A stretch of 64,000 nucleotides of DNA from Fluctibacter corallii (GTDB lineage: Bacteria > Pseudomonadota > Gammaproteobacteria > Enterobacterales > Alteromonadaceae): the NCBI RefSeq assembly GCF_025751585.1, contig NZ_JAOWKX010000008.1:181984-245983 (forward strand). Reading direction: 5' to 3'. Position 1 is the first letter of the stretch; each line of letters begins with the position of its first letter. Under the pieces are notes generated by a model. That model had not been told where the DNA came from. It saw only the letters and a program-made list of their open reading frames with translations, and made no database searches. The translations under genes and the position numbers were made by a program. Of the stretch, positions 16,495 through 26,246 are shown one piece after another.

Positions 16495-17286
16495 ATATTT
16501 TGCACGTATCTTATTGTGAAAATCTACAACACTTGTTACCTCAAGATTATTAATTTCTTCAACAGTCCAGGGCTTCAGTTTGTCATCGTTAACCGCTGTT
16601 GCTGTTGAACCCCCAAGAAATATAGACCAATGAGTCTCTTCTGGACCAAAACCATCAGAAGACAAGTGAATATATTTAAGCTGAGGCCATATGGATGCAG
16701 CTTTTTTTATCGCTGGAACTGCAATAGATGGTGGAATATTTGCGCCTAACCAAATAGCAGCCGAAACTTCATAATCATTTGTTAATTCTTCATCATAGAT
16801 ACTCGCAGATAATCCCAATGCTTCCATTGCGGAAACCACTTTGTTTGAATCTGGGAGGTTTGCAATATCTGCCTCGTAGAGCACAGAGTTCTCTATTTCA
16901 TCTATTATTTGGTTTCTTTCAGGCTCATTTGATTGGGCCTTGATGCGCTCCAGCTTGGCTTTAAGGGATGACTCAATACTAGGCCCCTCGCTTTTTAACA
17001 ACACACTTTCACTATATCTATTTTGATCTTTTAGCCATTGAGCATATTCTTTTCCATCTTGAAGGTTTGGCCTGAATTTAGTAAGCATTAGCAACATGTA
17101 AAGAACAACGCCAATGATAAGTATCGACGTAAATATAATAAGGTAGCCTGAAGCCCAATCAGGTTTTTGTATTTGCGAAGCAGCTGTCAATAACACACCT
17201 GACAACAGGATCAGCATAACGAACCAGGCAGCCATGAGCTGTATTGGTGAGTTAATCTTTTCTGCCTTAATTTCAGGCTGCGACAT
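16489..17286 (-). CDS. Cassette gene: membrane-anchored protein of unknown function
   Basis: 265 residues. Two N-terminal helices (about residues 18-36 and 46-68, AAWFVMLILLSGVLLTAA and LIIFTSILIIGVVLYMLLML) anchor a cytoplasmic domain of about 190 residues with a predicted coiled helix (SIESSLKAKLERIKAQ). The soluble part has no motif I know; it ends in a Trp-rich stretch (WTVEEINNLEV). The start codon is 14 bases from the cassette boundary and the stop is inside the attC-like site, so gene and cassette coincide. Function unknown. Confidence 0.72.
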   Translation of the reverse strand: MSQPEIKAEKINSPIQLMAAWFVMLILLSGVLLTAASQIQKPDWASGYLIIFTSILIIGVVLYMLLMLTKFRPNLQDGKEYAQWLKDQNRYSESVLLKSEGPSIESSLKAKLERIKAQSNEPERNQIIDEIENSVLYEADIANLPDSNKVVSAMEALGLSASIYDEELTNDYEVSAAIWLGANIPPSIAVPAIKKAASIWPQLKYIHLSSDGFGPEETHWSIFLGGSTATAVNDDKLKPWTVEEINNLEVTSVVDFHNKIRAKYP

Positions 17287-17294
17287 TCTTATAT

Positions 17295-17301
17295 CCTTAA
17301 C
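17295..17301 (-). other. Outer boundary of the cassette array
   Basis: GTTAAGG on the minus strand, a GTTRRRY-like crossover heptamer (last base G instead of Y), at the head of the first cassette. No attI site or integrase gene is found beyond it inside this window. Confidence 0.6.
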
Positions 17302-17311
17302 AATTTAATAG

Positions 17312-17326
17312 TGACCGATTGGGTCG
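17312..17326. promoter_or_regulatory. Operator-like palindrome 1
   Basis: TGACC-GATTG-GGTCG, a one-mismatch version of the perfect palindrome at 17438. It lies 11 bases outside the cassette boundary. Confidence 0.5.
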
Positions 17327-17437
17327 TTTTCCTACCAGCAATCGTATCATTTTTATCATATCCATATTTTTACCAAATTACCTAACTCATTGCTAACTAT
17401 CTTCTTTTTTCGCGTTGTTCAACTGGTACAAAGTGAT

Positions 17438-17458
17438 AAATGACCGATTGGGTCATTT
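17438..17458. promoter_or_regulatory. Operator-like palindrome 2
   Basis: AAATGACC-GATTG-GGTCATTT has perfect 8-bp arms around a 5-base centre. Such sites are typical of TetR-family repressors. Located 65 bases before a short ORF with a good ribosome site. Confidence 0.55.
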
Positions 17459-17522
17459 GCTTGAATATAGGAGAACTTTTAATGTGCTGTATATATGAAC
17501 AGTGGCCATTCAAGGATGAATT

Positions 17523-17573
17523 ATGAAAACTCGCTCACCATTTTTAAACGGCAAGGTGCAAACGGGGTTGTAA
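17523..17573 (+). pseudogene. Truncated N-terminus of a lost gene
   Basis: A 16-codon frame, MKTRSPFLNGKVQTGL then TAA, with AAGGA six bases upstream of ATG. The good initiation signal and two nearby palindromes suggest the 5' end of a real gene whose body was lost, possibly an autoregulated TetR-like repressor. No continuation is visible in the following DNA. Confidence 0.35.
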
Positions 17574-17810
17574 GCCCTCTTAGCAAAACTTTTTGATATT
17601 TTATATTGTAGAACGAGCGCTACTTATTACGATTCTAGTTGGAACTTATTGCATTCAGATTGGGAAAACCTCAGAGTCCGCTTTCTGCCCTTTGTGTCTC
17701 TTGTATCCTAAACCTTGAATGTCCGCTCATTGTCTGATGCGGCCTGTCAGCTAAGGTCAAAACCTTAGAGTAAATATGTCAGATCAAGTATAAGTTAGTA
17801 CACATTAGCA
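17574..17810. other. Non-coding stretch before the tandem repeats
   Basis: No ORF, RNA or terminator recognised; probably degraded remains of an accessory gene. Confidence 0.35.
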
Positions 17811-17919
17811 GTATCTGTAAGCGAGAAATAATGCTGAAGCTTTGAGGTCGCTCATTACAGCCGTTGCACGCAACAAAACGAGAAAGTTAACTCAATAACC
17901 AGATGTCGCTTCGCATTAG
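17811..17919. repeat. 110-bp repeat, copy 3
   Basis: In tandem with copy 4 at a period of 111 bp. Differs from copy 1 at CCGTTGCACG versus CCGCTACACG and ACAGCC versus ACTGCC. Confidence 0.93.
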
Positions 17920-17921
17920 CA

Positions 17922-18025
17922 GTATCTGTAAGCGAGAAATAATGCTGAAGCTTTGAGGTCGCTCATTACTGCCGTTGCATGCAACAAAACGAGAAAGTTA
18001 ACTCAATAACCAGATGTCGCTTCGC
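17922..18025. repeat. 110-bp repeat, copy 4 (3' end truncated)
   Basis: Tandem to copy 3, diverging after CTTCGC. It abuts the terminator region of the isc operon. Confidence 0.92.
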
Positions 18026-18054
18026 TCAGCATTTCGTTTCATTAATTTCTCGTA

Positions 18055-18078
18055 CAAAAAAGCCGCTTTCGCGGCTAA
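18055..18078 (-). terminator. Terminator of the isc operon
   Basis: On the minus strand AGCCGC-GAAA-GCGGCT followed by TTTTT, 12 bases after the fdx stop. Confidence 0.92.
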
Positions 18079-18090
18079 GGTTGGGAAAGG

Positions 18091-18429
18091 TTAGTGACCT
18101 TCACTGACTTGGTTGACGGTATATTTGGGGATTTCAACCACCAAGTTTTCGTCTTTGACAATTGCCTGACAACCTAAACGCGATTCTGGCTCTAGGCCCC
18201 ACGCTTTGTCTAACATATCGTCTTCAAGTTCATCACTCTCGTCCAGTGAATCAAAGCCCTCTTTAATTACAACATGGCACGTTGTACACGCGCACGATTT
18301 TTCGCACGCATGCTCGATACCAATACCATTCTGTAGTGCAACATCTAGTACTGTTGCTCCCTCTTCGGCTTCCAATACTGCACCATCTGGGCATAGCTCG
18401 GGATGAGGTAAAAATATGATTTGTGGCAT
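18091..18429 (-). CDS. fdx: ISC-type [2Fe-2S] ferredoxin
   Basis: 112 residues. The cluster ligands appear as HACEKSCACTTC (C-x5-C-x2-C) and a later LGCQAI. The acidic stretch DSLDESDELEDDMLDKAWGL is typical of the ISC ferredoxin, which feeds electrons for cluster assembly on IscU. It is the last gene of the isc operon, 20 bases after hscA, and is followed by the operon terminator. No iscX gene follows it in this window, unlike E. coli. Confidence 0.96.
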   Translation of the reverse strand: MPQIIFLPHPELCPDGAVLEAEEGATVLDVALQNGIGIEHACEKSCACTTCHVVIKEGFDSLDESDELEDDMLDKAWGLEPESRLGCQAIVKDENLVVEIPKYTVNQVSEGH

Positions 18430-18449
18430 GCCAATTGTCCTCTTTTTGA

Positions 18450-20318
18450 CTAAATATCGTCGACGGTTTGCCCCGTCAACGCAGCCTGAATTGATTTGTC
18501 CATTCGACGTTGAGCAAATACCTGACTTGCTGCATCGACACGTTCTATCGCGCCCTTGATGGCATCAACATCGTTACCTTGCGCCAGCTCTAGCATTTCA
18601 GCCAACGCTCGCTCTATCGTTGTCGTCTCTTCTTGAGACAATAAATTTTTGCCGTCTTTAGCAAGTGCAGCTTGTAATGTTTCAGCTACGCGAGAAGCCT
18701 CTACTTGCTGCTCTTTTAGCATTCTGGCCTGCATATCTTCTTTTGCATGCTCCATTGATGACTTCAACATGTCAGCAATCTGTGATTCTTCAAGACCAAA
18801 AGACGGTTTAACTTCAATGTTTGCTTGTACGCCTGAAGACTTTTCCATCGCGGTCACACTAAGTAGGCCATCGGCATCAACCTGGAACGTGACACGAATG
18901 TGCGCAGCGCCAGCAGTCATTGGCGGAATACCCTGCAACGTAAACTTTGCAAGCGAACGGCAATCAGAAATCAGTTCTCTCTCCCCCTGGACCACATGAA
19001 TCATCATGGCTGTTTGACCATCTTTAAATGTGGTGAACTCTTGGGCTTTAGCAACAGGAATCGTAGTATTGCGTGGAATGATTTTTTCAGTCAAGCCGCC
19101 CATGGTTTCGATACCCAAGGAAAGAGGCAATACATCAAGCAAAAGCATGTCTGAGTCAGGCTTATTACCTGCCAAAATATCTGCCTGAATGGCTGCCCCC
19201 ATTGCCACCACTTTATCAGGATCGATTGACGTTAAAGGCGTTTTGCCAAACATGCTGCCGACTTTGTCTCGAACATAGGGGATGCGTGTTGAACCTCCCA
19301 CCATAACAACTTCAAGCACGTCGTCGATTTCAATTTCTGCATCTTTGACCGCACGTTTACACGCTCGCAATGTCTGTTTAACGAGTGGTTCGATTAGCTT
19401 TTCAAAGTCTACGCAGCTTACTAAAACATCATGCTGTGCTTGGCTGTCATCTTCGAAAGATGCCGTTGCAACTGAGTCAAAACTCAGTCCTTCTTTAACC
19501 ATCTTAGCCTGATCGATAAGTCGGCGATGCAAGCGCGATGAAAGTTGCTCGGGTAATCCTGCTTTCTCACGAATAAAGTCAACAAGAAGATGATCAAAAT
19601 CATCACCACCGAGCGCCGAATCTCCGCCAGTCGCTAAGACTTCGAACACGCCTTTAGAAAGACGCAAAATCGAAATATCAAACGTACCGCCGCCAAGGTC
19701 ATAAACCGCAATTACACCCTCTTGCCCCGAGTCTAAACCATAGGCAATGGCTGCTGCGGTAGGCTCATTGAGTAGACGAAGTACGTTCAATCCCGCTAAC
19801 GTTGCCGCATCTTTTGTCCCCTGACGCTGCGCGTCGTCGAAGTATGCAGGTACGGTGATCACCGCCCCGACTAACTCGTCACCCAACGATTCATTCGCAC
19901 GCGCTTTCAACGTTTTAAGAATTTCAGCCGAGACTTCGATTGGATTAACGGTTTTATCACGCACAGCAATAGATGGATGAGCGCTATCACTGCCAACAAA
20001 ATGATACGGAAGGTTTGGGTACGCTTTTTTAATGTCTTCAATTCCTCGACCTAAAAAGCGTTTCACCGAGACGATTGTATTCTCAGGATCTTGGCTTGCG
20101 CTGGTCAATGCCCTGCGCCCAACGATAATTGCATTTTCTGCATATTGCACCACCGAAGGCAGGCCACTTTCACCTTCTGCATCTGGAAGCGTTTCAGTAA
20201 CACCGCTTCTCACGGTCGCAACCAGTGAGTTAGTTGTCCCTAAATCAATACCGACGGCTAATTTACGCTCATGCGGCGCAGCCATTTGTCCGGGTTCTGC
20301 AATTTGTAATAGTGCCAT
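18450..20318 (-). CDS. hscA: Hsp70-type chaperone HscA
   Basis: HscA is the specialised Hsp70 that, with HscB, releases the Fe-S cluster from IscU. 622 residues (E. coli about 616). The nucleotide-binding domain shows [47 protein letters not shown] and [14 protein letters not shown]; the substrate domain starts at [16 protein letters not shown]. Operon position between hscB and fdx is canonical. No anomalies. Confidence 0.97.
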   Translation of the reverse strand: MALLQIAEPGQMAAPHERKLAVGIDLGTTNSLVATVRSGVTETLPDAEGESGLPSVVQYAENAIIVGRRALTSASQDPENTIVSVKRFLGRGIEDIKKAYPNLPYHFVGSDSAHPSIAVRDKTVNPIEVSAEILKTLKARANESLGDELVGAVITVPAYFDDAQRQGTKDAATLAGLNVLRLLNEPTAAAIAYGLDSGQEGVIAVYDLGGGTFDISILRLSKGVFEVLATGGDSALGGDDFDHLLVDFIREKAGLPEQLSSRLHRRLIDQAKMVKEGLSFDSVATASFEDDSQAQHDVLVSCVDFEKLIEPLVKQTLRACKRAVKDAEIEIDDVLEVVMVGGSTRIPYVRDKVGSMFGKTPLTSIDPDKVVAMGAAIQADILAGNKPDSDMLLLDVLPLSLGIETMGGLTEKIIPRNTTIPVAKAQEFTTFKDGQTAMMIHVVQGERELISDCRSLAKFTLQGIPPMTAGAAHIRVTFQVDADGLLSVTAMEKSSGVQANIEVKPSFGLEESQIADMLKSSMEHAKEDMQARMLKEQQVEASRVAETLQAALAKDGKNLLSQEETTTIERALAEMLELAQGNDVDAIKGAIERVDAASQVFAQRRMDKSIQAALTGQTVDDI

Positions 20319-20357
20319 TTAACTAAGCCTGTAATTTTTAGTTAAACAAGGCGCTCA

Positions 20358-20882
20358 TCAAAACGATAATGCGTCTTCTTTATTTTCTATTTCACTTAAA
20401 AGCTTGAATAAAAACTTTAACTTGCGAATTTCATCAGCAGCATCTGTATTATGAGATTCGTCATCTTTTTCTAGTAATGATGCTAGCCTTTTGAGGTGCG
20501 ATGACTTTTGCTGAAGAATTTCTTCTTGCAGCTCTTCTAACGCATCTAGAGGATCTTCTGCCGTGTTAACTTCATCAAGCTGCTCTCGCCATTCCATCTG
20601 CTGCATCAAAAACGCTGGGTCTTGCATAGTTTGTTGTTCATGTTGCAACTCAACGCCACGCAAGCTCAACATATGCTCTGCTCGAGGCAAAGGCTTCTTT
20701 AACACTGAATATGCGTCATTGATCATGGCGTTTTTTTGCACTGCAAGCGCTTTTTCTGATTCGCTGGCTGCCGCAAATTTGTCTGGGTGCGTTAGCTGAG
20801 ACAGTGTTTGGTACGCTTTACTTAACGCCGCCATATCAAGATGAAAAGAGACGGGAAGATTAAAAAGTGAAAAGTAATTCAT
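20358..20882 (-). CDS. hscB: J-domain co-chaperone HscB
   Basis: 174 residues. The N-terminal J-domain has YFSLFNLP and the HPD motif in SQLTHPDKFAAASESEK. The C-terminal helical bundle that binds IscU follows (PAFLMQQMEWREQLDEV). HscB delivers IscU to HscA and stimulates its ATPase. Position between iscA and hscA is standard. Confidence 0.96.
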   Translation of the reverse strand: MNYFSLFNLPVSFHLDMAALSKAYQTLSQLTHPDKFAAASESEKALAVQKNAMINDAYSVLKKPLPRAEHMLSLRGVELQHEQQTMQDPAFLMQQMEWREQLDEVNTAEDPLDALEELQEEILQQKSSHLKRLASLLEKDDESHNTDAADEIRKLKFLFKLLSEIENKEDALSF

Positions 20883-20931
20883 GGTGTTAATACTACCGGG
20901 CTACTAAAAAATAAGCAGGTGGTTAACCTGC

Positions 20932-21255
20932 TTAAACATTAAAACTTTCGCCGCAGCCACACTCACCTTTGGCATTTGGGTTAGTGAATTCAAAGCCTTC
21001 ATTGAGACCTTCTTTTTTAAAGTCTAACTCCACACCATCTAGATAAACCAAACTCTTGCCGTCAATGATAATTTTCACGCCATTAGCATCAAACACTTCA
21101 TCATCGGCATTGAGTTCGTCAACAAACTCGAGCACGTAAGCCAGCCCTGAACAGCCAGTGGTCTTTACTCCCAGACGCAAGCCAATACCCTTTCCTCTAT
21201 TTTCAAGAAAGGTTCTCGCTCTTGCTGCTGCTGCATCAGTTACTGTAATGGCCAC
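20932..21255 (-). CDS. iscA: Iron-sulfur cluster assembly protein IscA
   Basis: 107 residues of the A-type carrier family. The three conserved cysteines are visible: TTGCSGLAY and the C-terminal GECGCGESF. IscA carries Fe or [Fe-S] to targets. It starts 33 bases after iscU. Confidence 0.97.
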   Translation of the reverse strand: MAITVTDAAAARARTFLENRGKGIGLRLGVKTTGCSGLAYVLEFVDELNADDEVFDANGVKIIIDGKSLVYLDGVELDFKKEGLNEGFEFTNPNAKGECGCGESFNV

Positions 21256-21288
21256 GTACTGCTCCTTTGTTGACGACTAATCGCTAAA

Positions 21289-21672
21289 TTAATTCTGGTG
21301 TTTGGTTTTGTAATCTTCAACTGCTGCTTTAATTGCATCTTCGGCTAGAATTGAACAGTGAATTTTTACTGGCGGTAGCGCGAGTTCTTCCGCTATGTCG
21401 GTGTTTTTGATTTGGGTCGCTTCGTCTAGCGTTTTACCTTTCACCCACTCTGTCACCAAAGAGCTCGACGCAATTGCAGAACCGCAACCATACGTTTTAA
21501 ACTTCGCGTCTTCGATTACACCGTTGTCACCTACTTTAATTTGTAGCTTCATTACGTCACCACATGCTGGTGCGCCTACCATTCCAGTTGCGACTGCTGG
21601 GTCATTCTTGTCAAATCCACCTACATTGCGTGGATTTTCGTAGTGGTCAATTACCTTGTCACTGTAAGCCAT
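21289..21672 (-). CDS. iscU: Iron-sulfur cluster scaffold IscU
   Basis: 127 residues. Ligand cysteines are in GAPACGDVMKLQI, KTYGCGSAIASSSL and PPVKIHCSILAEDA; the LPPVK motif recognised by HscA is present. It is the scaffold on which IscS and iron build the cluster. Confidence 0.98.
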   Translation of the reverse strand: MAYSDKVIDHYENPRNVGGFDKNDPAVATGMVGAPACGDVMKLQIKVGDNGVIEDAKFKTYGCGSAIASSSLVTEWVKGKTLDEATQIKNTDIAEELALPPVKIHCSILAEDAIKAAVEDYKTKHQN

Positions 21673-21728
21673 GATCGGTTACCTCAATTGTGACGAGAGG
21701 CTGGCCTCTCGCATACAGAATAAATGAA

Positions 21729-22952
21729 TTAGTGGTGAACCCACTCAACTTTGTCTAAATCAACACCGTCTTTGTACATTTCCCAAAGCGGAGACATTTC
21801 ACGTAGTTTCTCGATCGCGTTTTGAATAACACTCACGACATAATCAATTTCTTCTTCCGTCGTAAAACGCCCTACGCTGAATCGAATAGAGCTATGTGCC
21901 AATTCGTCACTTAAGCCAAGTGCACGTAATACGTAAGACGGTTCAAGGCTTGCCGATGTACACGCTGAGCCTGACGAAACAGCCATGTCTTTCAATGCCA
22001 TAATCAAAGACTCACCTTCCACGTATGCAAAGCTAACGTTAAGGTTTTGCGCAACGCGCTGCTCCATATCACCGTTGACGTACACCGCTTCAATTTCTTT
22101 AATGCCGTTCCACAAACGATCACGAAGCTTAACCGCATGTTCGCGGTCTTTCTCTAATTCTAATTTTGCCAGACGGAAAGCTTCCCCCATACCCACAATT
22201 TGATGAGTAGGAAGCGTACCTGAACGCATACCACGCTCATGACCACCACCGTGCATCTGCGCTTCAAGGCGAATACGAGGCTTTCTGCGCACATAAAGTG
22301 CACCAATACCTTTTGGACCGTAAATCTTATGGGCTGAAAACGCCATCAAGTCAACTTTCAATTCTTGCAGATCGATGTCAACTTTGCCGACACTTTGCGC
22401 AGCGTCTACATGAAAAATAATTTTGTTTTCACGGCAGATTTCGCCAAGGGTTTTGATATCTTGAACGACACCAATCTCGTTATTAACGTGCATCACACTT
22501 GCCACAACGGTATCTGGACGAATAGCCGCTTTGAACTTCTCGATATCGATCAAGCCATTCGCTTCTGGCTCCATGTAAGTCACTTCGAAACCTTCACGCT
22601 CTAATTGGCGACATGTATCAAGTACGGCTTTGTGCTCCGTTTTTACCGTGATAATGTGCTTACCCTTTTTACCATAGAAATGCGCAGCACCTTTGATAGC
22701 TAGGTTGTCGGCTTCTGTTGCGCCAGACGTAAAAACAATCTCACGAGGATCGGCGTTTACACACTCTGCAATCTGGTTACGAGCGATATCTACCGCTTCT
22801 TCTGCCTGCCAACCAAAACGGTGAGAGCGGGATGCAGGGTTACCAAAGTTGCCATCCTGAGTCAGGCACTGCATCATTTTTTCAGCAACACGAGGGTCAA
22901 CAGGTGTTGTTGAAGAATAGTCAAGATAGATAGGTAGCTTTAACTCGCTCAT
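21729..22952 (-). CDS. iscS: Cysteine desulfurase IscS
   Basis: 407 residues. PLP lysine in [17 protein letters not shown] (family S-x-H-K), the ATPVDPRV-type N-terminus ([13 protein letters not shown]), and the mobile loop with catalytic Cys in [17 protein letters not shown]. It provides sulfur for Fe-S clusters and for thiolated tRNA. Position right after iscR is standard. Confidence 0.98.
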   Translation of the reverse strand: MSELKLPIYLDYSSTTPVDPRVAEKMMQCLTQDGNFGNPASRSHRFGWQAEEAVDIARNQIAECVNADPREIVFTSGATEADNLAIKGAAHFYGKKGKHIITVKTEHKAVLDTCRQLEREGFEVTYMEPEANGLIDIEKFKAAIRPDTVVASVMHVNNEIGVVQDIKTLGEICRENKIIFHVDAAQSVGKVDIDLQELKVDLMAFSAHKIYGPKGIGALYVRRKPRIRLEAQMHGGGHERGMRSGTLPTHQIVGMGEAFRLAKLELEKDREHAVKLRDRLWNGIKEIEAVYVNGDMEQRVAQNLNVSFAYVEGESLIMALKDMAVSSGSACTSASLEPSYVLRALGLSDELAHSSIRFSVGRFTTEEEIDYVVSVIQNAIEKLREMSPLWEMYKDGVDLDKVEWVHH

Positions 22953-22964
22953 TTCTTGCTCCGG

Positions 22965-23453
22965 TTACAACTGCAAACTAACTTCAATTTCATTTGCAAC
23001 TATATGATTTAATTGTTTATTTCGGTCTTGCCTGTCGGCGACTTCTTGCACTTCATTTTTTGCCATAAGTTCGCCAAGGGTGATGCTGTCTAAAAATAGA
23101 CTGATACGTTCGCTTAGATCTTGCCAAAGCGTGTGCGTTAAGCAACGCATGCCCCCCTGACAGTCTGCTTGCCCCTGACAACGAGTTGCATCAACAGACT
23201 CATCAACAGCGCGAATGACTTCGCCTATTGAGATGTGGTCAGCACCGCGACCTAAGCGGTAACCACCACCGGGACCGCGAACGCTTTCAACCAATTTTTC
23301 TCTACGTAAACGAGAAAATAACTGTTCTAAATAAGAAAGCGATATTTCTTGTCGCTCAGATATGTCTGCCAACGGCACTGGCCCTCTTTGCGCATGCAGT
23401 GCGACATCTAAGAGCGCCGTAACGGCGTAACGACCTTTTGACGTTAGCTTCAT
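22965..23453 (-). CDS. iscR: Fe-S cluster regulator IscR
   Basis: 162 residues of the Rrf2 family. The winged helix spans the first 80 residues ([48 protein letters not shown]). The cluster-binding cysteines appear at [19 protein letters not shown] (three Cys plus His). Holo-IscR represses the isc operon from the tandem sites upstream. First gene of the isc operon. Confidence 0.97.
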   Translation of the reverse strand: MKLTSKGRYAVTALLDVALHAQRGPVPLADISERQEISLSYLEQLFSRLRREKLVESVRGPGGGYRLGRGADHISIGEVIRAVDESVDATRCQGQADCQGGMRCLTHTLWQDLSERISLFLDSITLGELMAKNEVQEVADRQDRNKQLNHIVANEIEVSLQL

Positions 23454-23482
23454 AACATTTACCCGACATTGAATTGAGGTAA

Positions 23483-23511
23483 ATAGTCACATACCCGACT
23501 AATTTAGTCAA
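23483..23511 (-). promoter_or_regulatory. isc operon promoter
   Basis: On the minus strand TTGACT (23511-23506), a 17-base spacer and GACTAT (23488-23483). The -35 box lies inside the IscR site. Confidence 0.65.
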
Positions 23512-23515
23512 GTAT
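23491..23515 (-). promoter_or_regulatory. IscR type 1 binding site
   Basis: The minus strand reads ATACTTGACTAAATT followed by AGTCGGGTAT, fitting the type 1 consensus (ATASYYGACT...AGTCRRSTAT). It overlaps the -35 box, so bound holo-IscR would block RNA polymerase. Confidence 0.88.
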
Positions 23516-23540
23516 TTAACCTAGTATTTTAGTCAAGTAT
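23516..23540 (-). promoter_or_regulatory. Second, weaker IscR type 1 site
   Basis: Immediately adjacent to the first site; its first half ATACTTGACT is perfect, its second half is degenerate. E. coli iscR also has two adjacent sites. Confidence 0.7.
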
Positions 23541-23580
23541 TCGTGCTTTGATGTTCTAAGATAGAGCAATTTGTAATGAA

Positions 23581-24390
23581 CTAGATCTTGGGATCAAATT
23601 CATCAGGCACCTCTTCAGGTGGGAAGGCTAGCCCCGACTCTCTCAGCGCGTCTACGTCGATAGACGGCAATGCATCACCACAAACACTCCCACCCATCTT
23701 GTTGATTTCTTTACACATTTCCTCAACTTTTGTGTCGATGAGATGAACATGTTCAAGCATCGCACCAATGGCATTGGCGACGGGATCTGGATTGTCGGGC
23801 GATACGGCATAGGCATCGAACCCATATTTGCGCGCGATTCTATCACGCTGATTATTTTTTTCCTGATCTTTTTCAGATTTTTGCATCACTACGCGCCCCG
23901 GAATCCCTACAACGGTGGCATATTCAGGCACATCTTTAACAACGACAGAATTAGAGCCTACTTTGGCAAACTTACTGATTGTTATCGGGCCGAGAATCTT
24001 CGCTCCCGCGCCCACTACAACATTGTTCTGCAATGTTGGGTGTCGCTTGCCTGCCCGCCACGAGGTTCCGCCCAACGTCACCCCATGATACAAGGTCACA
24101 TCGTCACCTATTTCTGCGGTCTCGCCGATGACGACCCCCATACCATGATCGATAAAAAATCGTCGACCAATGGTTGCTCCAGGGTGAATTTCGATGCCAG
24201 TTAACCATCGTGAAAAAGTGGAGATGGTGCGCGCCAACCAAAACCACTCTTTTCGCCATAGTCGATGGCACAATCGATGCAACCAAATAGCATGCAAGCC
24301 AGGGTAGTTGGTCAATACTTCCCAAGTAGAGCGCGCAGCCGGATCACGATGAAATACGCTCTGAATATCGTCGCGTATGCTGTTAAACAT
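23581..24390 (-). CDS. cysE: Serine O-acetyltransferase
   Basis: 269 residues. The left-handed beta-helix has hexapeptide repeats; the active-site region [28 protein letters not shown] is present, with the N-terminal helical domain before it ([14 protein letters not shown]). CysE makes O-acetylserine, the precursor of cysteine, which in turn supplies IscS. The C-terminal tail is longer than usual (KINKMGG...DEFDPKI, about 60 residues past the helix). It lies two bases after trmJ and upstream of iscR. Confidence 0.94.
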   Translation of the reverse strand: MFNSIRDDIQSVFHRDPAARSTWEVLTNYPGLHAIWLHRLCHRLWRKEWFWLARTISTFSRWLTGIEIHPGATIGRRFFIDHGMGVVIGETAEIGDDVTLYHGVTLGGTSWRAGKRHPTLQNNVVVGAGAKILGPITISKFAKVGSNSVVVKDVPEYATVVGIPGRVVMQKSEKDQEKNNQRDRIARKYGFDAYAVSPDNPDPVANAIGAMLEHVHLIDTKVEEMCKEINKMGGSVCGDALPSIDVDALRESGLAFPPEEVPDEFDPKI

Positions 24391-24392
24391 GG

Positions 24393-25130
24393 CTAGCCTT
24401 TGCGCCCCGTCGCTTTATCTATTGACGCCAATATGCCGCGAAGAATATTGAGCTCCTGACTCTCTGGCCTCGCACGATTGAATAATCGACGCAACTTTGT
24501 CATTACCATGCCAGGATGTTTTGGCACAATAAACTGCGTCGCTTTTAATGTCTTTTCTAAGTGCACATAAAAACGCTCAAGATCATCTGATAAAGGGTAT
24601 TCCTCTTCTACGGGTGCAATACGGGTTTTGTTCAAAAACGCCATACGAATTTCATAGCACAAGGTTTGCACTGCGGCAGCTAGGTTCAGTGAACTGTATT
24701 CAGGGTTAGCGGGAATACACACATGAAAATGACAAAGTTGAAGCTCTTCATTCGTTAGCCCGCTATTTTCGCGACCAAATACCAGCGCCACTGGGTATTG
24801 AGGTACTTCAGCGATGAACTTTTCTCCGCACTCTCGCGGCTCTAACATCGGCCACGGTAGCGTTCTAGAGCGAGCACTGGTACCCACCACAAGACCACAA
24901 TCTTTTACCGCTTCCTCTAGCGTGTCGACAGTTTGAACATTGCCAAGAATATCGCCTGCTCCAGCCGCCATTGCACTGGCATGTCCATCAGGTGCTTTTA
25001 CAGGGTCAACCAAAACAAGTTGTGACAATCCCATGGTCTTCATCGCGCGAGCGGCAGAGCCGATGTTTCCGGTGTGCGACGTATTAACCAAGACAATTTT
25101 AATGTTATCGAGCAAGTTTGTTTCTGACAT
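24393..25130 (-). CDS. trmJ: tRNA (cytidine/uridine-2'-O-)-methyltransferase TrmJ
   Basis: 245 residues of the SPOUT class. Motifs: [23 protein letters not shown] at the N-terminus, [14 protein letters not shown], and the knot region [22 protein letters not shown]. It methylates position 32 of several tRNAs. Its neighbours cysE, iscR and divergent suhB match the order known from E. coli and Vibrio. Confidence 0.96.
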   Translation of the reverse strand: MSETNLLDNIKIVLVNTSHTGNIGSAARAMKTMGLSQLVLVDPVKAPDGHASAMAAGAGDILGNVQTVDTLEEAVKDCGLVVGTSARSRTLPWPMLEPRECGEKFIAEVPQYPVALVFGRENSGLTNEELQLCHFHVCIPANPEYSSLNLAAAVQTLCYEIRMAFLNKTRIAPVEEEYPLSDDLERFYVHLEKTLKATQFIVPKHPGMVMTKLRRLFNRARPESQELNILRGILASIDKATGRKG

Positions 25131-25376
25131 TGATATCGACTTCTACTGTGTGACAGATTGATTGGACTAAACCGAAAATAGTAACACATTTTGATGAGGC
25201 TACGCGACTCTCGGCCACCAATAAGTTAAGTATAAGATAAAATCTTCTTGCATTTATTCAGGAAATTGATAGACTGCGCGCCGCATTTTTGCTCACTAAG
25301 TGAACAGCGCGTGAGCGGCAGTGGTTTCACTGCGACAATTTTTTTTAAACGTTCTTTTAAAATTGGTGGTTTTTCT

Positions 25377-26153
25377 ATGCATCCTATGCTGAATATTGCG
25401 GTGCGCGCTGCGCGCGTGGCGGGCTCAATCATTGTCCGTGGTTTTGAAAATCGTGACGACCTAATGACGCAAGTGAAAGGTGAAAACGATTACGTTACAA
25501 GAATCGACCGTGAAGCAGAAGAAGCGATCATTAAGAAAATCCAGCAATCTTACCCTGAGCACAGCTTCGTCGGTGAAGAAGGCGGTGTTGTAGAAGGCAA
25601 CGAAGAGTTCAAATGGGTAATCGACCCTCTCGACGGCACAACTAACTTCATTAAAGGCATTCCTCATTTCGCTGTATCTATTGCCCTTATGCATAAAGGC
25701 AAGTTAGATCAAGCCGTGATCTTTGATCCAATTCGAGGTGAGTTGTTCACAGCCAGTCGCGGTCAAGGCGCACAATTAAATGGCTTCCGCATTCGTGCAA
25801 ACAGCCCTCGCGAACTTCGCGGCACAGTGCTAGCGACAGCATTGCCGTTTAAAAACAAAGGCCGTCTTGAAAGCTACATGAAAAGCTTTACTAGCATTTT
25901 CAACCAGTGTGGTGACATTCGCCGCGGTGGTTCAGCAGCCCTTGATTTAGCCTATGTTGCAGCAGGCCGTTTTGATGGTTATTGGGAACGTGGCATTAAA
26001 CCGTGGGATACAGCAGCAGGTGAACTACTTGTACGTGAAGCTGGCGGCTTGGTAACGGATTTTGCAGGCGGTAACGACAACATGCAAAAAGGTGAAATCG
26101 TTGCTGGCGGTCCAAAAGTTGTTCGAGAGCTGGTACTTCAGCTTAAAGACTAA
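25377..26153 (+). CDS. suhB: Inositol-1-monophosphatase family protein SuhB
   Basis: 258 residues from ATG 25377; an open frame continues upstream to 25248 but lacks conserved sequence. Metal-binding motifs are VGEEGG, WVIDPLDGTTNFI and WERGIKPWDTAAGELL. SuhB is an inositol monophosphatase-type enzyme that also acts in rRNA transcription antitermination. Divergent from trmJ. A terminator follows at 26191. Confidence 0.96.
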   Translation: MHPMLNIAVRAARVAGSIIVRGFENRDDLMTQVKGENDYVTRIDREAEEAIIKKIQQSYPEHSFVGEEGGVVEGNEEFKWVIDPLDGTTNFIKGIPHFAVSIALMHKGKLDQAVIFDPIRGELFTASRGQGAQLNGFRIRANSPRELRGTVLATALPFKNKGRLESYMKSFTSIFNQCGDIRRGGSAALDLAYVAAGRFDGYWERGIKPWDTAAGELLVREAGGLVTDFAGGNDNMQKGEIVAGGPKVVRELVLQLKD

Positions 26154-26190
26154 CGATGATACGTTGCTTAGACACTGAATAAATAGACAA

Positions 26191-26212
26191 GGGAGGCAAA
26201 TGCCTCCCTTTT
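26191..26212 (+). terminator. Terminator after suhB
   Basis: GGGAGGCA-AA-TGCCTCCC, then TTTT. It also lies just past the end of the convergent beta-helix gene. Confidence 0.9.
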
Positions 26213-26246
26213 ACTTTTCCATGTGCATGATGTCTAAAACATGCGC

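Noticed and set aside
13465..18025. CRISPR array
   Set aside because: The ~110-bp units are too long, only four, and not separated by uniform spacers.
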